The notes: generated from the letters alone by a model not told the origin. Positions 39,484 through 50,173 are shown, counted from the stretch's first letter. The stretch: 64,000 nt of DNA from Methyloligella sp. (GCA_021604645.1 BQJJ01000012.1:47706-111705), one strand, 5' to 3'. Translations and numbers: made by a program.

Positions 39484-41313
39484 ATGTGTGGTATTGTCGG
39501 TATTATCGGGACATCTCCTGTCGCTGGAGACCTTGTTGATGCGCTTAAGCGGCTTGAATATCGAGGCTATGATTCAGCTGGCATTGCGACTTTGCACGAA
39601 GGTAAACTAGCTAGACGGCGCGCGAAGGGGAAGCTTAAAGCGTTGGAGACGCGCTTAAATGGTGAACCGCTAGCAGGAAATCTGGGTATAGGTCACACGC
39701 GCTGGGCTACGCATGGCAAGCCAACAGAAGTGAATGCACATCCGCATATCTCTGATGGGGTTTCTGTTGTTCACAATGGTATTATCGAAAATTTTAAAAG
39801 TTTACGTTCTGATCTTGAAAAGGACGGGTTTGTTTTTGAAACAGAAACAGATACTGAGGTCATTGCTCATCTAATTGCCCGAGAATTAAAGGCAAATAAA
39901 TCTCCTCAAGAGGCTGTGCGTGATAGTTTAGGCTCTCTTGAAGGGGCATTTGCTTTGGCAGTTATATTTGAAGGTCATGATGATCTAATGATTGGAGCGC
40001 GCCGCGGAAGCCCGTTTGCGATTGGGTTTGGGGATGAAGATAGTCCTGGAATGTATATTGGTTCTGATGCAATTGCATTGGCGCCGTTTACAAACAAGGT
40101 ATCTTATTTGGAAGATGGTGACTGGGTTGTTCTAACTGGCCAGGGCGCTACCATTTATAATGAGAAAAATGAAGAAATAGAGCGCTCTATTTCAACCTCA
40201 ATGGCACAGGCTCTTGTTGTTGATAAGGGCAACCATCGTCACTTTATGGCGAAAGAAATTCATGAGCAGCCCGATGTCATCTCGCGGACTTTGTCTCATT
40301 ATATTGATTTAGGTAAAGAGTGCGTTGATTTTTCATCTCTTTCAATTGATTTTAAAACATTACCTCGATTGTCGATCGCCGCTTGTGGAACTGCTTATTA
40401 CGCTGGTGTTGTTGGTAAATACTTGATTGAGCAATGGGGTGGCTTGCCTGTTGATATCGATATTGCTTCTGAGTTTCGCTATAGAGAACCTCTCATGAGC
40501 GAAGGGGGGGCTGCTTTATTTATTTCGCAATCTGGTGAGACGGCAGATAGTTTGGCGAGTTTGAAATATTGTAAACAACAAAACCAAAAAATTCTATCAA
40601 TTGTGAATGTCAATGAAAGCTCGATTGCGAGAGAAAGTGATGATGTTCTACCAACTTTGGCAGGGCCTGAAATTGGTGTCGCTTCGACAAAGGCATTTAC
40701 TTGCCAACTTACAGTTTTAGCAGCTCTTGCTATTCATATTGGCCGCCAGCGCGGCGTGATTGATGAAGCAAAAGAAAGTGAGCTTGTACGTTCACTCGTT
40801 GAGGTGCCTCGACTTATTTCTGAAGTTTTGGCTTATGAAGAAGAAATTGACCGAATTTCACATTCGCTGTCTCAAGCGCGAGATGTGCTTTATTTAGGCC
40901 GTGGCATGAGTTTTCCAATTGCGATGGAAGGGGCTCTAAAGCTTAAAGAAATTTCTTATATACATGCAGAAGCTTATGCGGCTGGTGAGTTAAAGCATGG
41001 TCCAATTGCGTTGATTGATGAGAACATGCCGGTTATCGTTGTGGCACCTGAAGACCGTTTGTTTGATAAGACAATTTCCAATATGCAAGAAGTTGCAGCA
41101 CGCGGTGGGCAGATCATTTTTATTAGTGATGCGACAAGAGAAAGCGCTGGCTGTGATTTGGCACATCATATTGTGATCCCTAAATGCCATGAGTTTGTAA
41201 CCGCTTTGATTACAGCTATCCCTGTGCAGTTGCTGGCCTATTATACAGCCGTTCATATGGGGACAGATGTTGATCAGCCTCGGAATTTGGCGAAATCTGT
41301 GACTGTTGAGTAA
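39484..41313 (+). CDS. glmS: Glutamine-fructose-6-phosphate aminotransferase
   Basis: 609 residues. The N-terminal nucleophile Cys is residue 2 (MCGIVGIIG), so the chain starts exactly here. The glutaminase domain shows RLEYRGYDSAGIA, HTRWATHGKPTEVNAHPH and GNLG. The two SIS domains are seen in CGTAYYAGVVGKYLIEQW, SQSGETADSLASL and GVASTKAFTCQL, and the C-terminus ends NLAKSVTVE as in all GlmS. It makes glucosamine-6-P, the first step of the pathway whose last steps are GlmU. TGGAG precedes the ATG. No glmS ribozyme is present in the leader. Confidence 0.97.
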   Translation: MCGIVGIIGTSPVAGDLVDALKRLEYRGYDSAGIATLHEGKLARRRAKGKLKALETRLNGEPLAGNLGIGHTRWATHGKPTEVNAHPHISDGVSVVHNGIIENFKSLRSDLEKDGFVFETETDTEVIAHLIARELKANKSPQEAVRDSLGSLEGAFALAVIFEGHDDLMIGARRGSPFAIGFGDEDSPGMYIGSDAIALAPFTNKVSYLEDGDWVVLTGQGATIYNEKNEEIERSISTSMAQALVVDKGNHRHFMAKEIHEQPDVISRTLSHYIDLGKECVDFSSLSIDFKTLPRLSIAACGTAYYAGVVGKYLIEQWGGLPVDIDIASEFRYREPLMSEGGAALFISQSGETADSLASLKYCKQQNQKILSIVNVNESSIARESDDVLPTLAGPEIGVASTKAFTCQLTVLAALAIHIGRQRGVIDEAKESELVRSLVEVPRLISEVLAYEEEIDRISHSLSQARDVLYLGRGMSFPIAMEGALKLKEISYIHAEAYAAGELKHGPIALIDENMPVIVVAPEDRLFDKTISNMQEVAARGGQIIFISDATRESAGCDLAHHIVIPKCHEFVTALITAIPVQLLAYYTAVHMGTDVDQPRNLAKSVTVE

Positions 41314-41633
41314 GCCTTGTTGTTCTATATCAGCTCATATTATTGTTGTGAAAATGCAACATGGTTTGAGGAAAGCTCAAATGAGATCTGATTGTACTTA
41401 GGTCCTTCAGGTTTTTGACTGGAGTTTCCTTTTCTGAATGGGCTGGATGGCCGTTGAAGCAGCCTTTAAATGGCTCTGTTTCATAGTATTGTCACTTTAG
41501 CTGCCTTGTTTACTTTAATTGTGGTTATTGCGTATTTGTTCTCAATATGTTCTTGCGGATCATAGTTTTGCCCTATGAATTAGATTATAATGAAGTCTAT
41601 TAATCCGTGAATTAAGAATTTTGGGTTTTGGGA
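41314..41633. other. Intergenic region
   Basis: A 320-base gap. A stretch at 41401-41412, GGTCCTTCAGGT, resembles the start of the hairpin repeat found at 37830 and 53446, but the second stem arm is absent. No gene or terminator is evident. Confidence 0.4.
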
Positions 41634-43025
41634 ATGATCTTAAAAAATATGAAATTGAGTGTTCTCTTTTTCACCGTTGGTTTATTTGTTTTTACCTGCG
41701 GTTCTATTGCTGCGCGCGCGAATGCTGCTCTTGACCAAGTTGCTGTTTCCTTAAATCAAGGGAAATACAAAGATGTTGTTCGCTCTGTCAGTAAGATTAT
41801 TGCCGCTAAATCCAGCGCTGATGTGGTTGCACAGGCTTTATTGTACCGTGGTATTGCTTATCGCAATCAAGGAAAAGTAGCACAAGCGATTGCTGATTTT
41901 TCTAATGCGGAGTGGGTACGTAAATTAAAGGGTTCTTCTTTGCGCCGTCTCTATGCAGAGCGTGCACTTGCTTATGATGCTGTTGGCCAAAAGACTTTGG
42001 CAGCTAAAGACCGTCAGTTGGCGGGATCGAAGAATATTGAACTAGCGCAACGAGCTTCTGCAAAAAACGGTATTTCTCTTCGTAATAATGCAGTAAAGCA
42101 AGCCTCTGTTGAAGCGTCTAAATCAACAACCCAAGAACTGTTTGGTGGTTTGCAAAATCTTTTTGGGTTTAATAATAACAAACCAGAACAAAAGATTGTT
42201 GTTAAGAAGCCGGCTGCTAAACAGGGCGTTGGTGTAAATGATGGCTCTGGCTTTAGAGAAATTCCTACATTAGATTCAGCTGAATCTAAGAAAAACGCTA
42301 AGAAACTTCAAACAGCGGCTCTTCCCCCACAGCAAAGGCAAGATGCTTTATCTAAGAATGGTGTGCCGTCTAATAGTGCATGGGCTGCTAAGCGTGCTGA
42401 TGAAATTAAGGCAAATAACATTCAGGCTCAGCAAAAACTTAAAAAAGTGAATGAGTTAACAACGAGCTCTCCGGTTAAGTTAACCCCTAAAAAACTTAAA
42501 GAACCTGAAAATACAAATGTTGTCGGAAATTTCTTCAATAATATCTTTGGGGGTGGACCTAAGAAAGAAGCTGCTCCAATTAATCCAGGTGATGATGTAA
42601 TTGTTGCTGAGCAAGTTGTTCAAACACCGGATGTTCCGCAAACTTCTCAAAAGGTTCAAAAGCCAACGGTTAAAAAGAAAATTGTTAGAAAACCAGTGAA
42701 ACGGGCCCCAGTTAAAAAGCAAGTTCAACGAACTAGGGTTGCAGCTGTTAGCAAAAAGCCGGCTGCACCTCAAGCCAGGTCTTTATATCATATTCAATTA
42801 GGGGCATTTGGAGAAGCTGGGGCTGCAGATAAATTTGTTAGTCGATTGAATTCCAAGTATAAAACTCTGGTTGGAAATAAGACAGCTATGGTTGTTGAAA
42901 CTGATATGGGGAATTCTCGTCGGCAATATCAAGTTTTCCTTGGCCCTTATCGGAGCCGTGAAAAGGGGAAAAAGACCTGTGGTGTTCTAACACGCTTAGG
43001 TATGGGGTGTTCACTCGTTGAATAA
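41634..43025 (+). CDS. Secreted TPR protein with C-terminal SPOR domain
   Basis: 463 residues. A signal peptide (MKLSVLFFTVGLFVFTCGSIAARANA) leads into two or three TPR-like helices (residues 35-135, including ALLYRGIAYRNQGKVAQAIADFSNAEW). A long low-complexity linker rich in Lys, Pro and Val follows (about 150-375), and then a SPOR domain of 75 residues: LYHIQLGAFGEAGAADKFVSRLNSKY, and YQVFLGPYRSREKGKKTCGVL. It is probably periplasmic and binds glycan strands at the septum. An ATG five codons later (41649) starts at the signal peptide proper; neither start has a good ribosome site. Confidence 0.82.
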   Translation: MILKNMKLSVLFFTVGLFVFTCGSIAARANAALDQVAVSLNQGKYKDVVRSVSKIIAAKSSADVVAQALLYRGIAYRNQGKVAQAIADFSNAEWVRKLKGSSLRRLYAERALAYDAVGQKTLAAKDRQLAGSKNIELAQRASAKNGISLRNNAVKQASVEASKSTTQELFGGLQNLFGFNNNKPEQKIVVKKPAAKQGVGVNDGSGFREIPTLDSAESKKNAKKLQTAALPPQQRQDALSKNGVPSNSAWAAKRADEIKANNIQAQQKLKKVNELTTSSPVKLTPKKLKEPENTNVVGNFFNNIFGGGPKKEAAPINPGDDVIVAEQVVQTPDVPQTSQKVQKPTVKKKIVRKPVKRAPVKKQVQRTRVAAVSKKPAAPQARSLYHIQLGAFGEAGAADKFVSRLNSKYKTLVGNKTAMVVETDMGNSRRQYQVFLGPYRSREKGKKTCGVLTRLGMGCSLVE

Positions 43026-43141
43026 TTTTTTATGATAGATTTCTTGATTTATGATAAGGAATACACACATAATTAAAGTAGAGAGTTTAACTTAACTCTT
43101 AGCTCTATCTTATTTGAATTGTTTTTAATTTTGTGTTTGGG

Positions 43142-43906
43142 ATGATGACAAAGAAAACGAATAAAAAAAATCAAAACCAAACAAAAACTGAAGATGATGC
43201 AGCTTCTTCTGGTAGTCTTGCTCAATTAACGCAGCAGCCTGATGATGGCAAAAGCAGTCGTTTTGGTGCGCAGTTACGAAACTCGTTTCTGACAGGGCTT
43301 ATCATTGTTGGGCCGGTTGGTATTACCGCCTACATGGTTTATTCATTTGTGAATTTTATTGATTCATGGGTGAAGCCATATGTTCCTGAGCAATATAATC
43401 CTGAGACTTACCTACCATTTTCAATTCCTGGTTTAGGACTGATCTTTGCCATTTTTATTATTATGGTGATAGGTGCTACGACTGCGAATTTGTTTGGTCG
43501 ATCACTCGTGAGTTATGGTGAGAGTGTTCTTGACCGGATGCCGGTTGTTCGTAATGTTTACCGTGCCATCAAGCAAATTTTTGAAACGGTTCTTTCTCAG
43601 AGTGGCAATAGTTTTCAGAATGTTGGGATTATTGAATATCCGAGAAAAGGTCTATATGCGATTGTGTTTGTCTCAACTGAGACATCAGGTGAAATAGCAG
43701 ACCTTTGCTCTAATGGCGAACCTATGCTGAGTGTGTTTTTGCCAACCACTCCGAACCCGACATCTGGTTACTTGCTATTTGTACCATCCAAAGATGTTCA
43801 GATTCTTGATATGTCTGTTGAAGAGGGGGCGAAGCTTGTTATTTCAGCCGGTCTTGTTGTTCCTGAGCAAAAAGCTACTGAATTGATTGCAGAGCACGCA
43901 GAATAA
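43142..43906 (+). CDS. DUF502 family membrane protein
   Basis: About 254 residues. A polar N-terminal tail of about 50 residues precedes the DUF502 core: RNSFLTGLIIVGPVGITAYMVYSFVNFID (first helix), the second helix PGLGLIFAIFIIMVIGATTANLFG, then SVLDRMPVVRNVYRAIKQIFETV and the soluble domain with VEYP-like GIIEYPRKGLYAIVFVS and the FLPTTPNPTSGYLLFVP signature. Function is unknown; in alphaproteobacteria it is commonly next to recG, as here, where the two converge. Start is uncertain among GTG 43133, ATG 43142 and ATG 43145. Confidence 0.9.
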   Translation: MMTKKTNKKNQNQTKTEDDAASSGSLAQLTQQPDDGKSSRFGAQLRNSFLTGLIIVGPVGITAYMVYSFVNFIDSWVKPYVPEQYNPETYLPFSIPGLGLIFAIFIIMVIGATTANLFGRSLVSYGESVLDRMPVVRNVYRAIKQIFETVLSQSGNSFQNVGIIEYPRKGLYAIVFVSTETSGEIADLCSNGEPMLSVFLPTTPNPTSGYLLFVPSKDVQILDMSVEEGAKLVISAGLVVPEQKATELIAEHAE

Positions 43907-43947
43907 GGTTCACTGTTCCAAGTTATGAACCACGTATATTGATAGAA

Positions 43948-46074
43948 CTACCCGGCTCTAAAGAGCTTTATGGCTTCATCACATTCAAACAAGTAAATTA
44001 GCTTTCTTAAAGCTTTGCCGCGTTCGCTGGTGAGGTCTGGATCAGAATGCAAGATGAGTTTTACATCATCATTTGCGGCTGTGATGAGTTCTTGTTGATT
44101 GGGGACATTAGCCACTCTAAAGTCTCGCTCTCCACTTTGTCTTCGGCCTAGCATTTCACCGCCACCGCGCAATTTTAAATCTTCTTCAGCAATGACAAAG
44201 CCGTCTTCTGTTTCTCGCATGATTTTCAGGCGGGCTTTTGCTGTTGCGCCAAGTGGGGAGGTATAGAGGAAAATACAAGATGATTGTCGCTCGCCTCTGC
44301 CGACGCGACCGCGGAGCTGATGGAGTTGTGAGAGGCCAAAGCGTTCTGAATGTTCGATAACCATGATGCTGGCATTTGGCACATTGACGCCAACCTCAAT
44401 TACAGTTGTAGCAACTAGGATTGGTAGGGCGCCGCTTGAGAACTGGGCCATAACTTTGTCTTTTTCATCTCCTTTCATTTGCCCATGGATGAGACCGATA
44501 TTATCTCCGAAATGTTGTTTGAGGTGAGCATGGCGCTCTTCAGCGGCAGCCAGTTCTATTTTGTCTGAAGTTTCAACCAACGGGCAGACCCAATAGGCTT
44601 GCGCCCCTTCTTGAATGGCGCGCTTTAGACCGCTCATGACCTCTTCGAGGCGGTCGACGGGTATTACGCGGCTGGTCACCGGTTTGCGCCCAGCTGGTTT
44701 TTCGGTGAGTTTTGAGACATCCATATCACCGTAGTTTGTCATTAATAATGTACGGGGAATGGGTGTTGCAGTCATCACTAGCAGCTCGGCGCCCTTTGGT
44801 CCTGCTTTGGCTTGTAAGGCTAAGCGTTGTTCGACGCCAAAGCGATGCTGTTCATCAATGATTGCGAAGGCGAGGTTTTTGAAATGGACATCTGACTGGA
44901 AAAGAGCGTGAGTGCCGATTAAGCAGTCAATTAGTCCTTCTTCTAATGCGAGAAGAATTTGTTTACGCACTTTTCCTTTCTCTCTACCCGTTAAAAGACC
45001 TAAGCGAATGCCAGCTTTGCCAGCTAATTCTTCAAGGCTTTCTAGATGTTGCCGGGCGAGGACTTCTGTTGGTGCCATCAAAGCGACCTGATGGCCTTCT
45101 TCAATGGCAGCGGCGGCTGTCATGAGGGCGACGATGGTTTTACCCGAGCCTACGTCTCCTTGCAGGAGGCGAAGCATTCTGTTGTCGCTGGCCATGTCTG
45201 CAAAAATTTCACCTAAGGCCATTTGTTGAGAGCCTGTTAGGGCAAAGGGGAGGGCTTCGATGATTTTGTTGCGAATGGTGCCATCGCCTTTTATCGCACG
45301 GCCTTTTTTTGCCCGAAGTTGGCGCCTTACCAAGGCAAGTGAGAGTTGTTTGGCTAGGAGCTCATCATAGGCAAGGCGTTGTCTGCCTAAGCTATCTGCC
45401 TTGATGTCTTCTATTTCTTCTGGCCTATGGAGAGAGGTGAGGGCGTCTTGAAAGTTAGGCCATTTTTGTTTTTTCAGCCACTCAGGGTCTTGCCATTCCT
45501 CGAGATCTGGAATGGCTGGGATGAGTTGGCTCATGGCTTTTTGTAATGTCTTGCCTGTTAGGCCTTGTGTGAGTGGGTAGACAGGCTCAAGATTTGGAAA
45601 TGCGTCAAACTCTTCTTTTGTGAGCATATGATCTGGGTGAGAAATTTGGAGGATGTCAGCATAAAGCTCCGGCCGTCCTGAGATATATCTAATTTCTCCA
45701 ACTGGCATTTGGCGCTCTAGGTAGCGGGGGTCTATGCGGAAAAAGACGAGATCAATTTCTCCGGTGCTGTCTTCCATCTTGATGCGGTAAGGAGCTTTGG
45801 AAAAACGGCCCTTTCCTTTAAATTTAGGACCTTTATGGGCAATGACTGTCGCGTCAAAAGTGGCAAGCTCACCGGCTTTTAGATCTTTGATTTTAGGTCT
45901 ATTGCGTCTATCGACCACACCAGTTGGAAAATGCCATAAAAGGTCTATTTTGCGTGGGTCTTTTACTTCTCCTGGGCGGTCGATAAGCTTGGTTAGTAAG
46001 GTCTTTAACCTTGGGCCGATGCCTTTTAAGGTATCTACATCACTAAACAGGGGTTGTAGGATTGTTGGACGCAT
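43948..46074 (-). CDS. recG: ATP-dependent DNA helicase RecG
   Basis: 708 residues. The N-terminal wedge domain with its OB fold (about 60-160) binds branched DNA. The helicase has Walker A QGDVGSGKTIVAL, the TxAP motif ALMAPTEVLARQH, the DEQH box AIIDEQHRFGVEQR, LVMTATPIPRT and motif VI QLRGRVGRGERQS. The C-terminal LKLRGGGEMLGRRQSG is typical. It remodels stalled forks and Holliday junctions. It is divergent from sdhE and mfd, the common alphaproteobacterial arrangement. Confidence 0.97.
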   Translation of the reverse strand: MRPTILQPLFSDVDTLKGIGPRLKTLLTKLIDRPGEVKDPRKIDLLWHFPTGVVDRRNRPKIKDLKAGELATFDATVIAHKGPKFKGKGRFSKAPYRIKMEDSTGEIDLVFFRIDPRYLERQMPVGEIRYISGRPELYADILQISHPDHMLTKEEFDAFPNLEPVYPLTQGLTGKTLQKAMSQLIPAIPDLEEWQDPEWLKKQKWPNFQDALTSLHRPEEIEDIKADSLGRQRLAYDELLAKQLSLALVRRQLRAKKGRAIKGDGTIRNKIIEALPFALTGSQQMALGEIFADMASDNRMLRLLQGDVGSGKTIVALMTAAAAIEEGHQVALMAPTEVLARQHLESLEELAGKAGIRLGLLTGREKGKVRKQILLALEEGLIDCLIGTHALFQSDVHFKNLAFAIIDEQHRFGVEQRLALQAKAGPKGAELLVMTATPIPRTLLMTNYGDMDVSKLTEKPAGRKPVTSRVIPVDRLEEVMSGLKRAIQEGAQAYWVCPLVETSDKIELAAAEERHAHLKQHFGDNIGLIHGQMKGDEKDKVMAQFSSGALPILVATTVIEVGVNVPNASIMVIEHSERFGLSQLHQLRGRVGRGERQSSCIFLYTSPLGATAKARLKIMRETEDGFVIAEEDLKLRGGGEMLGRRQSGERDFRVANVPNQQELITAANDDVKLILHSDPDLTSERGKALRKLIYLFECDEAIKLFRAG

Positions 46075-46260
46075 TTATAAGACCTAAAGGTTTAACCTTT
46101 GAAATTGATTTGTGAATTAGATTTATTATTTAGCCCTTTGGTAAGAGCTTTGTTTGTTAATCGTGTTTAACAAGGTGCAAATGGGTGATATATATGCTAT
46201 TTGCCTCTAGCTATTTTAAGCGGCACTTTCCTTTATACAAGATAAAAACTGAGGTTTTTC

Positions 46261-46527
46261 ATGGTTGAGCACAGCTCTTTAACTGACAAACAAAAGCGCC
46301 TTATTTACCGCGCAAACCACCGCGGTACAAAAGAGATGGATTGGCTGATGGGTAAGTTTGTTGAAACGAATGTTGCTTTGATGGATGAAAGCAAGGTTGA
46401 TCATGTGGATGAACTTTTGAAGCGGGCAGAACCTGAAATTGAAGCCTGGCTAATGGGTAAATCTTCTAACTATCCAGAAGAATTTTCTGACTTGATCAAA
46501 GAGATTCAAGCGTTTCACAAGTTATAA
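46261..46527 (+). CDS. sdhE: Succinate dehydrogenase flavinylation factor SdhE
   Basis: 88 residues, a small helical protein of the DUF339 family. The conserved RGxxE (HRGTKEMDWLMGKF) that contacts the SdhA flavin site is intact, and the rest of the five-helix pattern (DELLKRAEPEIEAWLMG) fits. It assists covalent FAD attachment to SdhA. GAGG precedes the ATG. Its place between recG and mfd is conserved in alphaproteobacteria. Confidence 0.95.
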   Translation: MVEHSSLTDKQKRLIYRANHRGTKEMDWLMGKFVETNVALMDESKVDHVDELLKRAEPEIEAWLMGKSSNYPEEFSDLIKEIQAFHKL

Positions 46528-46596
46528 GTACAATTAATAATAAACGTACCTAGACTTCATATTTTCCTTTAACTCCTTAGTTTGCAGACAATACCT

Positions 46597-49500
46597 ATGA
46601 CGGCTTCTCACTCTTCACATATTACTTCTCTTTTGCAGGTCAAACAAAGCTTGTCCGAGGCTGATACCCCCTTGTCTATAGGGTTGGGACGAATTGTAGA
46701 GGGGCAGGAGCCACTTGTTTTAGCTGAGCTGCTTGATTTGCTCACTAAGGTGAAAGATGGTATTCATGACGTTATTCATGTTTGTAGAGATGACCAAAGA
46801 CTGGCTTCTTTAAAGGAAGGTTTAGAGTTTTTTGCCCCAAAGCTAAAAGTGTTGAGCTTTTCTGCCTGGGATTGTGTCCCTTATGATCGCTCTGGTCCAA
46901 GAGCTGATATTATTGCTGAACGCATTGCGACTTTAGCTCAACTGGAAAAAGGGAAGCGCCGGGGGCCGCGTTTAATTCTAACAACACCGCGCGCTCTTTT
47001 ACAGCGGGTACCGCCTCGCTCTTTTATTCGCAGTAACATCAAAATTTTAAGCCCAGGCAAACGGGTTGACCGGGCTCGATTGCTTGCTCGTCTTTCTGCT
47101 ATGGGTTACATGCGCTCTGAAATGGTGATTGATAAGGGTGAATTTGCTGTTCGTGGTGGAATTATTGATCTATTTCTTGCTGGTTATAAGCAACCCATAC
47201 GTCTTGACTTTTGGGGTGATGAATTAGAGAGCATTCGCCAGTTTGATGCCGGATCCCAGCGGACGACGAATAAGCTCAATCGCGTAACTTTGTTACCAGT
47301 CAGTGAAGTTGATTTTAGCGATGACGCGCGCGCTTTGTTTCGTAAGCGCTATCTTGAGCATTTTGGGGCACCGCAACGCAGTGACGCACTTTATGATGCT
47401 GTGAGTGAGGGCCAGAGTTTTCAGGGGCAGGAACATTGGCTTAGTTTCTTTCATGAAAATCTTGATTGTTTATTTGATTATGTGTCTGATCCGATTATTT
47501 CTGAAGAAGCTGATATTTCAGGCGCTATAACGGCTCATTTTGATCAAATTGATGAACATTTTGAAGCGCGAAAACAAGCGCTTGAAGTGCAGAATTTTGG
47601 CGCGCCGCCTTATAACCCTGTTCCCGTTGAGCAATTATTTTTAACGCGCAAAGAGTGGCAGGGGTTTGAGAATAAATATTCTTACCTACAACTTAGTCCG
47701 TTTGATTTAGACCGGGATGAGCGGTTTGATGAGCTTTATTCTCTTGAGGGAAAGGCTGGGATTAATTTTGTCGTTGAGCGCCGTGATGAACGCGCTAGCC
47801 TTTTTAATTCCGTTGTTCGTAAAATCAAAGACAGGCAAAGCAAGGGGAAACGAATTCTGATTGCGGCCTGGTCAAACGGGTCTCGGGAGCGGTTGGTAAA
47901 TTTGCTGCAAGATGCCGGTTTAGAGGGGCATGAAAAATGTGAGAACTGGCAAGAAGCGCAGGCACTGCCTGAAGCGGTTGTTGGTTTTATTGTGCTTGGC
48001 ATTGAGGTAGGGTTTGAAACAGATGATTGTTTGATCATTGGTGAGCAGGACATTCTTGGTGATCGTTTGGTGCGCCGTAAGCGCCGTGCTAAGAGCGATG
48101 CTGATGTTTTAAAAGAAGCGTCGACGCTCTCCATTGGTGATTTGATTGTTCACAATGAGCATGGCATTGGTAAATTTATCGGCCTTAAAACCATCACTGC
48201 TGTTGGTGCACCGCATGATTGCTTGGAGCTTGTTTATCATGGGGGGGATAAACTTTATCTCCCCGTTGAAAATATTGAACTACTGACCCGATTTGGAGCG
48301 GAAGGAAGCACAGCTGAGTTAGATCGACTTGGTGGTACGGCCTGGCAAGCCCGAAAAGCTAAAATCAAGAAAAAGCTTCTTGATATGGCGGGTAAGCTGA
48401 TTGATATCGCGGCGAAACGAGCCCTTCGAAAAGCTGAGAGTTATGAAGTGCCAAACGATCAATGGGATGAATTCACGGCGCGTTTTCCTTTTGATGAAAC
48501 TGAAGATCAACTCTCCAGTATTGAAGCGGTTCGCGATGATTTGGCATCTGGCAAGCCAATGGACCGTTTGATATGTGGTGATGTTGGCTTTGGTAAAACT
48601 GAAGTTGCTATGCGGGCTGCTTTTATAGCGGCTATGAGCGGTGCTCAAGTAGCGATTGTGGCGCCGACGACCCTTTTGGCGCGCCAGCATTATCAGGGCT
48701 TCACAAGCCGTTTTGAAGGTTTGCCCTTGAAGATTGGTCATGCGTCTCGTCTTGTCTCACATAAAGATTTGCGTTTGACAAAAGAGGGTGTGAAGGATGG
48801 TCAGATTGATATTGTCATTGGCACTCACGCTTTACTTGGTAAGTCGATTGAGTTTCATAATCTTGGACTTTTGATTATTGATGAAGAGCAACATTTTGGT
48901 GTGCAGCACAAAGAGAGATTAAAAGAGCTTAAAGATAATGTGCATGTGCTCACACTTTCTGCCACGCCAATTCCACGTACCTTGCAGATGTCTCTGACGG
49001 GTGTTCGTGATCTTTCGCTTATTACGACACCACCTGTGGACCGTTTGGCCGTTCGCACATATGTGAGCCCGTTTGATCCGGTTGTTATTCGCAACGCTCT
49101 CCTTCGTGAACGCTTCAGAGGGGGGCAGAGCTTTTTTGTTTGTCCGCGGGTGAGTGATCTGGATGAAGCGGAAAGTTTGTTGAAAGAGCATGTACCTGAA
49201 ATTCGTGTTGTTCGCGCACATGGTCAGATGCCGACGGGTGAGCTTGAAGATGTGATGAACGCGTTTTATGACCGTAAATATGATTGTCTGCTTTCAACTA
49301 CGATTATCGAATCTGGTTTGGACATCCCAACCGCGAATACGATGATTATTTATCGAGCGGACCATTTTGGACTTTCACAGCTTTATCAATTAAGAGGCCG
49401 TGTAGGGCGTTCCAAGACCAGAGCTTATGCTTATATGACGACACCGGTGAATAAAGCGCTGACACCAGCTGCTGAAAAACGATTAAAAATCCTAGCTTCT

Positions 49501-50145
49501 CTCGACACATTAGGGGCTGGCTTTACGTTAGCCGCACATGATCTTGATATGCGGGGCGCTGGTAATTTGGTTGGGGAAGAGCAATCTGGTCATATTCGTG
49601 AGATTGGCTATGAGCTCTATCAATCTATGCTTGAAGAGGCGATTGAAGACTTGAAGCATGGTGGTGGTGCTGAGCGTGAGGAAGACTGGACACCGGTTAT
49701 TCAGGTTGGCACAGCTGTGCTTATACCAGAAAGCTATGTGAAGGACCTGCAATTACGTCTTAGTCTATATCGTAAAGCTTCTACTTTGCCGACAAAAGAA
49801 GACATTGATGCGTTTAAAGCTGAACTACATGACCGGTTTGGGCCATTGCCTGATGAGGTGAAGCATCTTCTCTCTATTATGTATATTAAAACACTATGCA
49901 GGAAATGTGGTGTCGCAACTATTGACGCTGGACCTATGGGTGCGCAAGTTTCATTTCATCGTAATAAGTTCTCTAATCCTGGTGGGTTGATTGAGTTTGC
50001 TGCCAGCCAGCCTTCTAAAGTGAAATTGCAGGCCAACCATAAGATGACCTTTAAAGACAAGTGGGAAGATGATGATGAGAGGATTGCAGGTGTTATTGAA
50101 TTAATCGAGCAATTGGTAAAATTATCAACTGAGGTAGATGCTTAA
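46597..50145 (+). CDS. mfd: Transcription-repair coupling factor
   Basis: 1182 residues from the ATG (a TTG five codons upstream is possible). UvrB-like N-terminal domains (LSFSAWDCVPYDRSGP, GEFAVRGGIIDLF) are followed by the RNA polymerase interaction domain near 500-560 (GDLIVHNEHGIGKFIGLKTI). The RecG-like translocase has ICGDVGFGKTEVAMRAA, IVAPTTLLARQHYQ, LLIIDEEQHFGV, SATPIPRTLQMS and LRGRVGRSKTRAYAY. The TRCF C-terminal domain ends the chain. It removes RNA polymerase stalled at lesions and recruits UvrA. It follows sdhE by about 70 nt. Confidence 0.97.
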   Translation: MTASHSSHITSLLQVKQSLSEADTPLSIGLGRIVEGQEPLVLAELLDLLTKVKDGIHDVIHVCRDDQRLASLKEGLEFFAPKLKVLSFSAWDCVPYDRSGPRADIIAERIATLAQLEKGKRRGPRLILTTPRALLQRVPPRSFIRSNIKILSPGKRVDRARLLARLSAMGYMRSEMVIDKGEFAVRGGIIDLFLAGYKQPIRLDFWGDELESIRQFDAGSQRTTNKLNRVTLLPVSEVDFSDDARALFRKRYLEHFGAPQRSDALYDAVSEGQSFQGQEHWLSFFHENLDCLFDYVSDPIISEEADISGAITAHFDQIDEHFEARKQALEVQNFGAPPYNPVPVEQLFLTRKEWQGFENKYSYLQLSPFDLDRDERFDELYSLEGKAGINFVVERRDERASLFNSVVRKIKDRQSKGKRILIAAWSNGSRERLVNLLQDAGLEGHEKCENWQEAQALPEAVVGFIVLGIEVGFETDDCLIIGEQDILGDRLVRRKRRAKSDADVLKEASTLSIGDLIVHNEHGIGKFIGLKTITAVGAPHDCLELVYHGGDKLYLPVENIELLTRFGAEGSTAELDRLGGTAWQARKAKIKKKLLDMAGKLIDIAAKRALRKAESYEVPNDQWDEFTARFPFDETEDQLSSIEAVRDDLASGKPMDRLICGDVGFGKTEVAMRAAFIAAMSGAQVAIVAPTTLLARQHYQGFTSRFEGLPLKIGHASRLVSHKDLRLTKEGVKDGQIDIVIGTHALLGKSIEFHNLGLLIIDEEQHFGVQHKERLKELKDNVHVLTLSATPIPRTLQMSLTGVRDLSLITTPPVDRLAVRTYVSPFDPVVIRNALLRERFRGGQSFFVCPRVSDLDEAESLLKEHVPEIRVVRAHGQMPTGELEDVMNAFYDRKYDCLLSTTIIESGLDIPTANTMIIYRADHFGLSQLYQLRGRVGRSKTRAYAYMTTPVNKALTPAAEKRLKILASLDTLGAGFTLAAHDLDMRGAGNLVGEEQSGHIREIGYELYQSMLEEAIEDLKHGGGAEREEDWTPVIQVGTAVLIPESYVKDLQLRLSLYRKASTLPTKEDIDAFKAELHDRFGPLPDEVKHLLSIMYIKTLCRKCGVATIDAGPMGAQVSFHRNKFSNPGGLIEFAASQPSKVKLQANHKMTFKDKWEDDDERIAGVIELIEQLVKLSTEVDA

Positions 50146-50173
50146 GGTTATGTTTTTTGTCTGACGGACTACT